A stretch of 39,086 bases of DNA from Planctomycetota bacterium (GTDB lineage Bacteria > Planctomycetota > Planctomycetia > Pirellulales > S012-138): positions 1 through 39,086 of the forward strand of contig JALSGI010000891.1 in assembly GCA_026982835.1 (NCBI GenBank), written 5' to 3'. Positions 1 to 7,489 of the stretch are shown here, one piece after another. The stretch's first letter is position 1, and the number at the start of each line of letters is the position of its first letter. The translations under genes and the position numbers were made by a program. Under the pieces are notes generated by a model that made no database searches, was not told the DNA's origin, and saw only the letters and a list, made by a program, of their open reading frames with translations.

Positions 1-1
1 C

Positions 2-457
2 CACCTGGTCACGATCCCCAACTCCACCATCGTCAACAATCCGGTGGAGAACATCAGCCGCCGCCCCTCGATCCGGCGGATCCTGGACATTGGGCTCACC
101 TACGACACCCCGCCGGAAAAGATCCAGCAGGTGGTGGATCGCCTGCGGGAGATCCTCCAGGAGCCGGAGTTCCGCGAGCCGCTGCATTTCAAGGTGGGCC
201 AGGACGAGTTCGCCCCGCGGGTCTATTTCACCGACTTCAACGCCGACAATCTCAACGTGCGCGTCATCTACTGGTACCACCCGCCCGCCTACTGGGACTT
301 TCTGGACCACGGCCAGCGGCTCAACCTGCGGATCATGCAGGAGCTGGAGTCCCTGGGCGTGGAGTTCGCCTTCCCCACCCAAACGCTCTACCTGGCCGGC
401 GATCCCCGCCGGGAGCTGCAAGTGACGGTGCAGCAGCCGGGCAGGGAACCGGCGTAA
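2..457 (+). CDS. MscS-family mechanosensitive ion channel, C-terminal part (partial)
   Basis: The reading frame enters from the left edge, so only about the last 151 residues are present. The first residues, VTIPNSTIVNNPVENIS, match the beta-domain segment that follows the pore helix in MscS channels. Next comes the alpha/beta C-terminal domain, with a pattern typical of the family (GLTYDTPPEKIQQVVDRL) and a late basic/aromatic strand. MscS proteins are inner-membrane channels that open under membrane tension to release solutes on hypo-osmotic shock. The pore helices lie outside the window, so the subtype (small MscS or a larger MscK/YnaI-like form) cannot be told. A GTG at 44 is in frame but is not a credible start because the conserved sequence continues upstream of it. 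It converges with the gene ending at 612. Confidence 0.88.
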   Translation, partial: HLVTIPNSTIVNNPVENISRRPSIRRILDIGLTYDTPPEKIQQVVDRLREILQEPEFREPLHFKVGQDEFAPRVYFTDFNADNLNVRVIYWYHPPAYWDFLDHGQRLNLRIMQELESLGVEFAFPTQTLYLAGDPRRELQVTVQQPGREPA

Positions 458-479
458 CCGCGGTTCTTCCCCGGGGGCT

Positions 480-500
480 CGGTTCCTTGGCTTGGAACCG
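480..500. terminator. Possible terminator hairpin between convergent genes
   Basis: A 7-bp perfect stem (CGGTTCC/GGAACCG) with a 7-nt loop lies 23 nt after the MscS stop and before the convergent gene ending at 612. There is no clear T-run, so it is a weak candidate for intrinsic termination. Confidence 0.3.
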
Positions 501-611
501 GAACAAACGGGCTCGCCACGCGCGCAAAAACACCGGACCGCGTTGGCTGCGGCCCGGTCTGGTCGTCCAATCCGAGGGATTCCCCATCGGGTGGCCAATC
601 TCCGGCGTGGC

Positions 612-1238
612 TCAGCGCCGCGGTGTGCCTTGCGGGACGAAGGGCCGGGCGGCGGCTCCGCCGGCCCGTTGCTTCAACTGCTGGATCACCAGCGGCGTCA
701 GGTCCAGGGCCTTTTGGTGGTAGAAGATGCGGTTGTTGAGGTGCTTGAGCACGTCCTGGGAGTTGTTCGGATCCAGCTCCTTGCTGTCGAACCGCAGCAC
801 GATGCCGATGTTGTACTGGCGGCAGATTTGGGCCACGATCTGGCGGATTTCCACGTAGGCCGTGTAGTACATCTTGGTTTCCCGTTCCAGCAGCTCCTTT
901 TGTTTGAGCGAAGCGAACACGTTCAGATCGGCCCGCTCTTTGGTCACCTGCGCCTCCAGGTTCTTGTATTCGGGAGTCCCCTGCTTGAGCTGGTTGAGCT
1001 GCTGCACCAGCTTGGCCAGGCGTTCGCGGCGGGCGCGGAAGTCCACTTGGGCTATGTCCACGGCCCCTTGCAGCTCTTTTTTCATGGCCTGAAAGCCCGG
1101 ATGGTGCTCCAGCACCGCTTTCAGGTCCAACAGGGCCACGCCCGGGTAGGCTTGCTGCTGGGCTTGGGCCTCGGCCAGAAAACTCTGCTGGGCAAGAACC
1201 ACCGCCAGCACCGGCAGGAAGCATCGGACCAAACGCAT
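612..1238 (-). CDS. OmpH/Skp-like periplasmic protein
   Basis: A 208-residue protein with an N-terminal signal peptide (basic MRLVR, then a hydrophobic stretch to about residue 20, small residues to about 26). The mature part has the Skp/OmpH layout: a short N-terminal strand (GVALLDLKAVLEHHPGF), two long charged helices expected to form coiled-coil tentacles (about 55-140), then a return strand (NIGIVLRF) and a C-terminal helix. Skp proteins are periplasmic trimeric chaperones for unfolded outer-membrane proteins. The planctomycete relatives are poorly characterised, so the substrate is unknown. The ATG at 1238 has an AAAGGAG-type ribosome site just upstream. It stands alone, transcribed away from the NeuB-like gene. 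Family assignment is from fold pattern and length. Confidence 0.72.
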   Translation of the reverse strand: MRLVRCFLPVLAVVLAQQSFLAEAQAQQQAYPGVALLDLKAVLEHHPGFQAMKKELQGAVDIAQVDFRARRERLAKLVQQLNQLKQGTPEYKNLEAQVTKERADLNVFASLKQKELLERETKMYYTAYVEIRQIVAQICRQYNIGIVLRFDSKELDPNNSQDVLKHLNNRIFYHQKALDLTPLVIQQLKQRAGGAAARPFVPQGTPRR

Positions 1239-1574
1239 GGGAAACCGCTCCTTTCCGCAACAGGGGTTGCTGGGGGGGTGCCGGTTGCCGGGGAGCCGGC
1301 ACCACCGGGGGGGGAAATCCGTCCCGGCCAGGGAATCTCAAGCCCCCAGGTGCGCGTTGCCTGGGCGAACTTACGATCCACCCCCCTTATCGGCACAATC
1401 GTTACAATCGGTACAGTCAAACCGGCCGCGAAAATGGGGGTGCCGGGGCCACCGGGGCGCGGGGCATGCTAGCATCGACTCGACTTTATCCCCGGGGAGT
1501 TTTGCGGCATCATAAACGCCGACAAACGGAAACAGAGTGCCTCGGTAACCGAAACGGATTTCTCCTCGCGCACC
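1239..1574. other. Divergent intergenic region
   Basis: This 336-bp region separates divergently transcribed genes, so it should hold promoters for both. It has a hairpin at 1277-1303 (8-bp stem GGTGCCGG/CCGGCACC) within the leader expected for the 1238 gene. An imperfect 9-nt direct repeat, ATCGTTACA/ATCGGTACA, lies near 1397-1414. I could not find a convincing -35/-10 pair for either gene. Confidence 0.4.
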
Positions 1575-2630
1575 ATGCCTGCAGCGCAAGCCGTCGAGCT
1601 TTTTCCCGGCCGTCGGGTCGGTTCCGGATACTCCGTGCTGGTGGTGGCCGAGCTGGGCCAGAACCACAACGGCTCCCTGGCCCTGGCCTGCCGGATGATC
1701 GAGGCGGCCGCGGCGGCCGGGGCCGAAGCGGTGAAGTTCTGCAAGCGCAACCTGGAACACGACCTGGCCGCCCCGTTGCGCAACCGCCGCTACGACTCCC
1801 CCCATAGCTTCGGCGCCACTTACGGCCAGCACCGCGCGCATCTGGAACTTTCCATCGAAGAGCACCGCCTGTTGCAACAGGTGGCCCACGGCTGGGACGT
1901 CCCCTACTTCGCCACCGCCTGCGATCCTCCCAGCGTGGAGCAGTTGGAATCGCTGAACGTGCCCTGCTACAAAGTGGCCAGCCGCGATCTGACCAACGAC
2001 CCGCTGCTGCACGAGCTGGCCCGAACCGGAAAACCCCTGATCCTCTCCACCGGCATGGACGGGCCGCGGGAAATCGCCCACGCCGTGGAGCTGGTGACCG
2101 CCTATCACGATCAAGTGGTGCTGCTGCACTGCGTCAGTGCCTATCCCACGCCCTATGCGGAGATGAACCTGCGGGCTGTGGGTTTCTTGCAGCGGGAGTT
2201 CGGCTTGCCGGTGGGCTTGAGCGATCACACGCTGGGCACGCCGGTGGCCGTGGCCGCCGTGGCCCTGGGAGCGGTGCTGGTGGAGAAACACTTTACGCTG
2301 GATCGCCGCTTGCGGGGCCGGGACCACGCCTGCTCGCTGGAACCGCATCACTTCGCTCGCATGGTGGAAGAAATCCGCCGCGTGGAGCTGGCCCTGGGCC
2401 GAGCGGAGAAACGGGTGCCGCCCAGCGTGCAGTCCAGCCGCTGGCGGTTGCAACGGACGGTGGTGGCCCGCTGCCCCATCCCGGCAGGCACCCGGCTGCA
2501 GGAACACATGCTGTGCTTGAAAAGTGCCGGACGTGGCGTCCCGTGGTCCCAGCGCCACCGGCTGCTGGGACGCACAGTCCGGCGGGACATTCCTCCCGAC
2601 GAGCCGATCCTGGTACAAGACGTCGCTTAA
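1575..2630 (+). CDS. NeuB/SpsE-like N-acetylneuraminate (sialic-acid family) synthase
   Basis: A 351-residue protein, the usual length for the NeuB family. These enzymes condense phosphoenolpyruvate with an N-acetylmannosamine-type sugar to give a nine-carbon nonulosonic acid (sialic, legionaminic or pseudaminic). Seen here: the N-terminal ELGQNHNG motif (about 26-33) of the TIM barrel, SAYPTP (about 189), GLSDHTLG (about 214) and EKHF (about 237). The His residues of the last two correspond to the metal-binding pair of characterised NeuB. A C-terminal SAF/antifreeze-like domain covers about 290-350. No Shine-Dalgarno is obvious before the ATG. It probably works with the SpsF-like gene 190 nt downstream. 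The exact sugar cannot be read from sequence. The last base of the penultimate codon and the TAA stop lie inside the adjacent palindromic element. Confidence 0.88.
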   Translation: MPAAQAVELFPGRRVGSGYSVLVVAELGQNHNGSLALACRMIEAAAAAGAEAVKFCKRNLEHDLAAPLRNRRYDSPHSFGATYGQHRAHLELSIEEHRLLQQVAHGWDVPYFATACDPPSVEQLESLNVPCYKVASRDLTNDPLLHELARTGKPLILSTGMDGPREIAHAVELVTAYHDQVVLLHCVSAYPTPYAEMNLRAVGFLQREFGLPVGLSDHTLGTPVAVAAVALGAVLVEKHFTLDRRLRGRDHACSLEPHHFARMVEEIRRVELALGRAEKRVPPSVQSSRWRLQRTVVARCPIPAGTRLQEHMLCLKSAGRGVPWSQRHRLLGRTVRRDIPPDEPILVQDVA

Positions 2631-2752
2631 CAGCCCGTTGAAAAGCGCACGTATGGGAGGGCGAGGCTCCCGCCGAGCCGCTTTTTTCAGAAGTGGAGAC
2701 AATTCCAGAAACAAGTTTCGGCTTGACGAGGACTTCTTCAACGGGCTGTTAA
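2627..2752. repeat. 126-bp MITE-like element with 16-bp perfect inverted ends
   Basis: TTAACAGCCCGTTGAA at 2627-2642 is exactly inverted at 2737-2752. The ends begin and finish with TTAA, which could be the target site or part of the terminal repeat. The interior has no transposase but holds a palindromic G-rich segment (GGGAGGGCGAGGCTCCC, 2655-2671). From memory, interior sequence of this kind is widespread between genes in planctomycete genomes. The left end provides the stop codon of the NeuB-like gene. Small size, perfect terminal repeats and lack of coding capacity fit a non-autonomous transposable element. Confidence 0.75.
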
Positions 2753-2819
2753 CTCGGAGGATTCGTCCCGGTTTGATGACATCCGGACCGACTTCGGCAA
2801 ACAACCCGGGAGGCCAAGG

Positions 2820-3575
2820 ATGGAACCCCAGGTGCGGATCGTGATCCAGGCTCGCATGGGCTCGACGCGTCTGCCCGGCAAGGTGCTGCTCCCGCTGGCT
2901 GGTCGGGAGCTGCTCTGGCATGTAGTTCATCGCATGCAGGCGGTGGCTCAATATCTCCGCTGGCCCGTCCAGGTGGTGGTGGCCACCACCACGCGGCGAG
3001 AGGACCGGCAGATCGTCCAGCGCTGCCAAAACTGGAACGTCCCTTGCCTGCGCGGGCCGGCCCGCGATGTGCTCCAGCGCTACGCCCTGGCCAGCCGCGG
3101 CTTGTGGCCCTGGGACGTAGTGGTGCGGGCCACGGCCGACAACCCCCTTTACTGCCCGCGGCGAGCCGCCCGGCTGATCCAGCTCCACGTGCAGGCCCAG
3201 GCCCAATATACCTGCGTGACCAATCTCTCCTACGTGGTGCCCGAGGCCGTGCGCTGCCACACGCTGCGGCAGTTGGCCCACTGGGAATGGGACCCCTACA
3301 CCCGCGAGCACGTCACGCCGCACCTGCGCCGCTATCCGTGGCGCTATCGGGTGCAGCAGCTTCCGCCCGCGTGGGAAGGGCTGCGGCCCGAGTATCGCCT
3401 TACCGTGGATACCCCCGAGCAATACGAGCAGATGGCCCGGCTGTTCGACGCCCTGGGCAAAGACGATCCCCTGTTCCCGCTGGAGGCGGTGTACGACTAC
3501 CTGGAACGGCTCTCCTGGCCCTCGGCGGCTCCGGTGCCGGAAGATGCTCCCACAGTGCTGATGCCTTTTGGATAG
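2820..3575 (+). CDS. SpsF/NeuA-like nucleotidyltransferase (cytidylyltransferase family)
   Basis: A 251-residue protein opening with IVIQARMGSTRLPGKVL. This is the nucleotide-binding signature of the SpsF branch of the CMP-NeuAc/CMP-KDO synthetase superfamily (R-x-G-S-T-R-L-P-G-K at about 12-21). RATADNP (about 100-106) supplies the metal-binding Asp expected after the central sheet. Such enzymes activate an acidic or nonulosonic sugar as a CMP derivative. With the upstream NeuB-like gene it suggests synthesis and activation of a surface sugar. SpsF itself is annotated from spore-coat polysaccharide loci, and its true substrate is not settled. GGGAGG six bases before the ATG fixes the start. 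No epimerase, aminotransferase or glycosyltransferase lies next to it. Confidence 0.82.
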   Translation: MEPQVRIVIQARMGSTRLPGKVLLPLAGRELLWHVVHRMQAVAQYLRWPVQVVVATTTRREDRQIVQRCQNWNVPCLRGPARDVLQRYALASRGLWPWDVVVRATADNPLYCPRRAARLIQLHVQAQAQYTCVTNLSYVVPEAVRCHTLRQLAHWEWDPYTREHVTPHLRRYPWRYRVQQLPPAWEGLRPEYRLTVDTPEQYEQMARLFDALGKDDPLFPLEAVYDYLERLSWPSAAPVPEDAPTVLMPFG

Positions 3576-3613
3576 CCGGCCCAGGTGCGTTTTTTCCAGG
3601 GGGTGGCCCTGGT

Positions 3614-3638
3614 GCGGAAAGCTGCACAGCTTTTCCGC
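3614..3638. terminator. Bidirectional terminator-like hairpin
   Basis: GCGGAAAGCTG pairs with CAGCTTTTCCGC around a 2-nt loop with a one-base bulge. It sits in the 68-bp gap between the convergent SpsF-like and DUF309 genes. A T-run within the stem rather than after it makes the termination efficiency uncertain. A smaller hairpin (CCAGGG/CCCTGG, 3596-3612) precedes it. Confidence 0.5.
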
Positions 3639-3643
3639 TTGGT

Positions 3644-4036
3644 TCAAGGGGCCGGCTGCGGCGGGGGATCGAGGTGGATTTCGGGGATTTTATCCGGGTC
3701 GATCTCCGTCCCCGGAGTCGGTTCCTCCCCTTGGATCACTTCGGTAAAGCACTCCCGCAACTGAGCCAGGAACTCCTCCAGGTCCAGCCCCAGGTGCCGG
3801 GGGCGGTACGGCTCCAGGTGCGAACAGCAACTGTAAAACACCTTCTTGGCCCCTCGCAGATTCCCGTTGACGAAGTGGTGCAGGGCCACGGCGGCCTGGA
3901 TCAGTCCCTGGTAGAACTCGCGGTCGGCCCCTTGCACGTCGGCCCAAAGCTCTTCCCACGCCTCGTGGCTCTCGAAGAACTCGCACTGGTTAAAAAGCTC
4001 GATGCCGCGCAGGTAGCGGGGGTCGTAGTCGGCCAT
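3644..4036 (-). CDS. DUF309 family protein
   Basis: A 130-residue soluble protein with the two DUF309 hallmarks. FFESHEAWEELW (about 19-30) belongs to a helical bundle with a conserved H-E-x-W-E. YQGLIQAAVALHHF is the second helix, followed by the family's NGNLRGA turn. The C-terminus is a proline-rich tail (PPPQPAP). The biochemical function of DUF309 is unknown; the conserved His/Glu could bind a metal, but that is inference. It follows the PH-like membrane protein gene after 46 nt on the same strand, so the two are likely cotranscribed. GGGAAGG upstream of the ATG supports the start. Confidence 0.85.
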   Translation of the reverse strand: MADYDPRYLRGIELFNQCEFFESHEAWEELWADVQGADREFYQGLIQAAVALHHFVNGNLRGAKKVFYSCCSHLEPYRPRHLGLDLEEFLAQLRECFTEVIQGEEPTPGTEIDPDKIPEIHLDPPPQPAP

Positions 4037-4082
4037 GGGATTGCCTTCCCGAAGGCGGCGGATGCCCGCCGGGAGGGGTTGC

Positions 4083-4598
4083 TTACACGGCGGCTGGTTC
4101 GGCTTGTCCGCGGCGCACCTGCTGCACGGCCTGGTAGCTGCGGGCGGTTTTCAAAATGGCCTGCTGCACCACGTCCGGCTCGCGCACCCCGGGCAGCTCG
4201 AACACCAGCACCGGCCCCTGGCGGAAGATAAGATTGCCGCAAGGGAACCACTCCTGCCCGGGCAGTACCTCGATGTCGATCTGGTCGAATCCATCCAGCC
4301 GGATGCTCCGCAGCTCCTGCCGCGAGAGCCAGCGATGGACGATCAAGCGGCGGTTGGTCAACCGGTAGCGACGGCAAGCCCAAGGGCTCAATCGCCAGAA
4401 AAAGTACACCAACGCCACGGGGATCAACAGCAGGGCAAACAGCTTGCCCAGGGTGAAGAACTTGCCGATCCCCCACCGGATGCCGCAGAGCCGCCCGATC
4501 AGCCGTCCCAGCGGCGCTGCCCCCATCGAGGGGAACACGGTCATCACGGTCACTTCTTCCACTTCCGGCGGGGTGAGACCACTGATGGGCTGGACCAT
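4083..4598 (-). CDS. Membrane protein with bacterial PH-like domain
   Basis: A 171-residue protein taken from the ATG at 4598; a longer upstream frame exists but codes low-complexity sequence. It has an N-terminal cytosolic stretch, one clear membrane segment at about 47-69 (FTLGKLFALLLIPVALVYFF), then a PH-like beta domain recognisable from YRLTNRRLIV and the following alternating strands. A short C-terminal helix follows. YdbT/bPH2 proteins have this arrangement, but the role is unknown; PH-like folds may bind lipid or protein partners. Its neighbour at 5203-5958 also ends in a PH-like region, so both may belong to the same membrane function, although a repeat island separates them. Confidence 0.62.
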   Translation of the reverse strand: MVQPISGLTPPEVEEVTVMTVFPSMGAAPLGRLIGRLCGIRWGIGKFFTLGKLFALLLIPVALVYFFWRLSPWACRRYRLTNRRLIVHRWLSRQELRSIRLDGFDQIDIEVLPGQEWFPCGNLIFRQGPVLVFELPGVREPDVVQQAILKTARSYQAVQQVRRGQAEPAAV

Positions 4599-4689
4599 GG
4601 GTGTTAGTGCTGGCAGGTGGTGGAAGGAAAGGGAACTCCGGTAACGTGTGGAAAAAGTTACCACGCCCCCCGGCAAAATACCAGCCCCC

Positions 4690-5190
4690 CGAGGCCGTTC
4701 TCCGCCGACTCAAAGCCGGCGGCTCGCCGGTTCTCCGCGGGCTGACGGTGCGCGGCTCGCCGCCGGTGCGAGATAACGTGTCCGGCGAGCCCCCGGCTTT
4801 GTACGTGTTTAGCGTGCCAGCATAAATGGAGTGTTTCCAGATCAAAAGAGTTGATTTTTGTCCGGCGAGCCCCGGGCTTTAGCCCGGGGAGAGCCGAGTA
4901 ACCAGATTGCGTTGTTTTTCTCCGCCAGCTGAAGCCCGCGGCTCGCCGATTCGAGAATAAGCGCTTGTTCCGGCTCCGGTGCGGAAGCACCACCGCAAGA
5001 CCCAGGACCCAAGACCTCCGGAGCGGAAGCTCCGGCGCAACAGCGCACGCCGCAAGCCGCCTTTCGCCGCCTCCCCCCGCTTACGCGGGGAGCTCTTGGT
5101 TGTGCAAGTTGACGTTTGGTTTCACCCCGGTGCGGCAGCACCCGCTCAAGACCCAAGACCCACGACCCAAGACCTCAAAATCTCCACACT
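4690..5190. repeat. Repeat island A (hairpins, heptads, element end)
   Basis: This 500-bp non-coding island fills the gap between two minus-strand genes. Contents in order: degenerate hairpins at 4702-4722 and about 4736-4755; a half hairpin ending at 4800; an element end GTACGTGTTTAGC at 4801-4813 with a conserved tail to 4871; a perfect 8-bp hairpin at 4870-4889 (loop TTTA); an inverted degenerate hairpin near 4921-4945; GGTGC-GGAA-GCACC hairpin near 4979-4992; three CAAGACC-type heptads 4996-5016; CCGGAGC-GGAA-GCTCCGG about 5018-5035; a hairpin at 5085-5100 (loop TTAC); and four heptads 5147-5174. No plausible gene was found. Confidence 0.85.
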
Positions 5191-5202
5191 CGCCGGTGCG
5201 GT

Positions 5203-5958
5203 TTACTCTGCCTGGTCGTCGGCGTGCCGCACCTGCAAGGCGGCCAGCATTTCGGTAATCCGTTCTTCCTTGCGGCTGATGCCGGCGATGTTTTCCAGGA
5301 TGATGGGCCGCGCCCCGCGCGGCTCCAGGATCAGCCGTCCCGAGCCCAACAGCAGGTACTCGAACACGTCGTTAATCTCTTTTTCCACCTTGAGGTGCGG
5401 GGCCGAAAACCGTTTCATGTTGCTCAGGATGCCGTGATGGTGCAGCAGCTCGTTGGGGCGCACCTCCCAGTAATCGAAACGGATGGCAATCCAGATGCCC
5501 ACGAACACGAACCCAAACGCCACCGTGATGATCCAGTAAAAGGTGCTGTTGGCCACCGGCCGCAGGGCTTGGAACCAGCGGCTGATCGAGGGGGCTAGGT
5601 CCGGCTTCCAGGTGAAAAGCAGTGTCAGCCCCAAGGCCGCGCTGATCACGATGAACAGCAATGTCAGTGAAGTCCCGCGAGGAAAGTCGAAGGCCAGCAC
5701 AATCGAATTGAGCACGAATACGGCCAGGAACACCGTGCCCAAGGTTACATGGAGCGTGCTCTCGGGATCGGGATCGTGCCCGCCGCTGAAGGTGGAAATC
5801 AACGCGGCCAGGAACGCGGCGATCCAGGTGGGATAGAGAAACACGAACTTGGGCAGCGGGTAGAGCTTAACCGAATTTTCCCGTTTTGTCTTCTTGGCGG
5901 ACTTGGGCTGTTCGGCGGTTTGCTCAGCGGCTTCGGTTTTGGTTTCTTCGCTGTTCAT
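5203..5958 (-). CDS. Four-TM membrane protein with C-terminal PH-like domain
   Basis: A 251-residue protein from the ATG at 5958; an in-frame GTG at 6003 would add 15 unlikely residues. The N-terminus is hydrophilic, Glu/Lys-rich and probably disordered (about 1-30). Four membrane segments follow: FVFLYPTWIAAFLAALISTF, VTLGTVFLAVFVLNSIVLAF, LTLLFIVISAALGLTLLF and FYWIITVAFGFVFVGIWIAI. The C-terminal 85 residues look like a PH-like domain: a YWEVRPNELLHH strand, KRFSAPHLKV, a Gly-rich GSGRLILEPRGARPIILENI hairpin and a final amphipathic helix. I do not recognise a named family. The region around the domain resembles bacterial PH proteins that couple to a membrane anchor. Expression is probably monocistronic, because a repeat island follows it. 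Confidence 0.6.
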   Translation of the reverse strand: MNSEETKTEAAEQTAEQPKSAKKTKRENSVKLYPLPKFVFLYPTWIAAFLAALISTFSGGHDPDPESTLHVTLGTVFLAVFVLNSIVLAFDFPRGTSLTLLFIVISAALGLTLLFTWKPDLAPSISRWFQALRPVANSTFYWIITVAFGFVFVGIWIAIRFDYWEVRPNELLHHHGILSNMKRFSAPHLKVEKEINDVFEYLLLGSGRLILEPRGARPIILENIAGISRKEERITEMLAALQVRHADDQAE

Positions 5959-6582
5959 GGCTGGACCCTCGACTGGAGGAACAGCAGGTATCCCCTTGCC
6001 CACAAGGCAATTCGCCGGGGCGAGGAAAAACTTGCGCGGTAATCACCGCGGGCGGCGGTAATCAAGTTACCCGAAAGCGGCTGGTTCGGGTAGCTGAAAG
6101 TTTCACTTCTCTGCCATCAACTTGATAGCGAAGATGCTCGCGGCTATGACCGGCACCGTGATTGTTTGAGAGGCAATTGGTCGTCGGTTCGCACCAGTAA
6201 GGAGGGCAGTTGCCACCGGGAAGGGGGAGGACCGACAAAGACAAATGGCTGGTGTGCTGAATCCTGGGATGCCGTGTGTGGAATTCCGGGAGCGTCTCCC
6301 CGCGTGCTTGCCAAAGATCGTCAAGGCCAATCGGTTGCCTGAGGGATCATCGACCGGGGACTTCAACATGGCGCCCGGCCGATGGGACCAGGGGCTGTCG
6401 AACCGGATTGAGAAGAGGTCTGCAAAGCGGCTTGTGCTGGCCCACCTGGAGCTGGACATCATGGACTCCGTGCCGGGTGCACGCTAGAAACTGGTCTGAT
6501 AATGGCAGATTTTTTATTTTAGCAATGGGGTTTCTTCTCGGTTTGATGGACCCAGCCAAACCGGTATCCAGGAGGAAGTGCG
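5959..6582. other. Intergenic region with no clear gene
   Basis: A 624-bp gap between the divergent genes at 5958 (minus) and 6583 (plus). Apart from one weak short frame (6245-6487) I see no supported gene. An AT-rich patch near 6505-6525 precedes the 6583 gene and could be part of its promoter, but no convincing -35/-10 pair is visible. None of the hairpin modules of the repeat islands occurs here. Confidence 0.4.
6245..6487 (+). CDS. Doubtful short ORF, unknown
   Basis: An 80-codon frame with ATG preceded by GGGGGAGG about 11 bases upstream. The product (MAGVLNPGMPCVEF and onward) has no signal peptide, no membrane segment and no family I recognise. An overlapping 119-codon frame on the other strand (6103-6462) is equally unsupported. 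It could be a remnant of a longer gene or pure chance; I would not count it as real without homologues. Confidence 0.15.
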   Translation: MAGVLNPGMPCVEFRERLPACLPKIVKANRLPEGSSTGDFNMAPGRWDQGLSNRIEKRSAKRLVLAHLELDIMDSVPGAR

Positions 6583-7413
6583 ATGATGGGCAGCGGTCAT
6601 TGCTCCTTGTCAATCATCCTGCATCTCCGGCGGTTTGGAGACGCCCCCTTTGGTCGGAAGGTGGCGCTAGCGGTGCTCCTGCTCGGAGGGGTGCTTGGGC
6701 AGGGGCCGCTGAATGCCGCGCAGCGCGACTTCACTCTTGTGGAGCTGAGTGGTCGGGCCAAGGACTTTTTCTACACTCGCAACTGGCGAAGGTACTATTG
6801 GTGCGAGGATTTCAGTTTCCTGCTGCAGCAGGAGAAGACGGGCAAAACCTGGAGAGTCATTTCCCGGGAGCCGACTCCCTGGATCGGCAAATACCGCTTC
6901 GGGCCGACCTATACCGGCTTGAAAGTGAACTGGGAGGCAAATCCGGCCGTGAAGGTCGTCGGGGTAATGGGGATTGACCGAATTCCGCCCCAGTTCTACG
7001 AGTTCAAGTTGGGCAAGAATACCATCACGGCGTTTATTGTTTGGGTGAAGGATGCCGAAACCGGTCGGTATCGCGAATGGTATGTGAACAACTGGTTCCA
7101 CCGCTGGGGGCCGAAAACCGACAAGGCCATTCTCCGCTATTACGCCGACCGGAACGCTCCGTACGATGTCTGGTGCCACGTGGGCGGCACCATCGTGCCG
7201 CTGAGCAAGCAAGGGGAAGAAGTGCTTGCCACAACCAAAGGACGCGTCAGGATTCTCCATCTGCGCATCCGCTCGACCAAGAAAACGCCGTTGGGATACG
7301 AAGCCGACATACTGCATCTGTGCGGCTCTGCACCCAGAGGCGGATATACGATCCTCTACGGCGATCCGAAGAAGGTTCCCCTATTGGACGTTCGCCGGCC
7401 AAAGGGCAAATGA
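6583..7413 (+). CDS. Secreted protein of unknown function
   Basis: A 276-residue protein with a strong AGGAGGA ribosome site before tandem ATG codons. A hydrophobic segment (about 27-40, VALAVLLLGGVLG) followed by LNAAQ looks like a signal peptide with an unusually long basic N-region. The mature part is rich in aromatic residues (YTRNWRRYYWCEDF, YREWYVNNWFHRW) and predicted beta structure. It has a mid-chain VWVKDAETGRYREWYVN strand pair and a basic C-terminal end. I do not recognise the family. It is followed after 76 nt by the FG-GAP protein, so the two may share a transcript. Codon use is visibly less G/C-ended than in most of the window. Confidence 0.6.
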   Translation: MMGSGHCSLSIILHLRRFGDAPFGRKVALAVLLLGGVLGQGPLNAAQRDFTLVELSGRAKDFFYTRNWRRYYWCEDFSFLLQQEKTGKTWRVISREPTPWIGKYRFGPTYTGLKVNWEANPAVKVVGVMGIDRIPPQFYEFKLGKNTITAFIVWVKDAETGRYREWYVNNWFHRWGPKTDKAILRYYADRNAPYDVWCHVGGTIVPLSKQGEEVLATTKGRVRILHLRIRSTKKTPLGYEADILHLCGSAPRGGYTILYGDPKKVPLLDVRRPKGK

Positions 7414-7489
7414 AGGTCTGCCCGGGCAAGTGGGTCATCGCCTCCCACTAACACCGGGGCTGAGGGTCACCAGCCAAGCGAGGTGCGTC

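Noticed and set aside
1371..3647. 758-codon open frame on the minus strand opposite the NeuB-like and SpsF-like genes
   Set aside because: Its product is low-complexity Gly/His/Gln-rich sequence without domain features, antisense to two clear genes. It is a high-G+C shadow.
4996..5174. CRISPR-like array
   Set aside because: Repeat units are 7 nt and contiguous with no spacers; this is a short tandem repeat.
6103..6462. 119-codon minus-strand frame
   Set aside because: No family resemblance, a Ser/Arg-rich shadow-like product, and no ribosome site.
7226..7489. Upstream in-frame extension of the FG-GAP protein
   Set aside because: It overlaps the previous gene, and a signal peptide with ribosome site starts at 7490.
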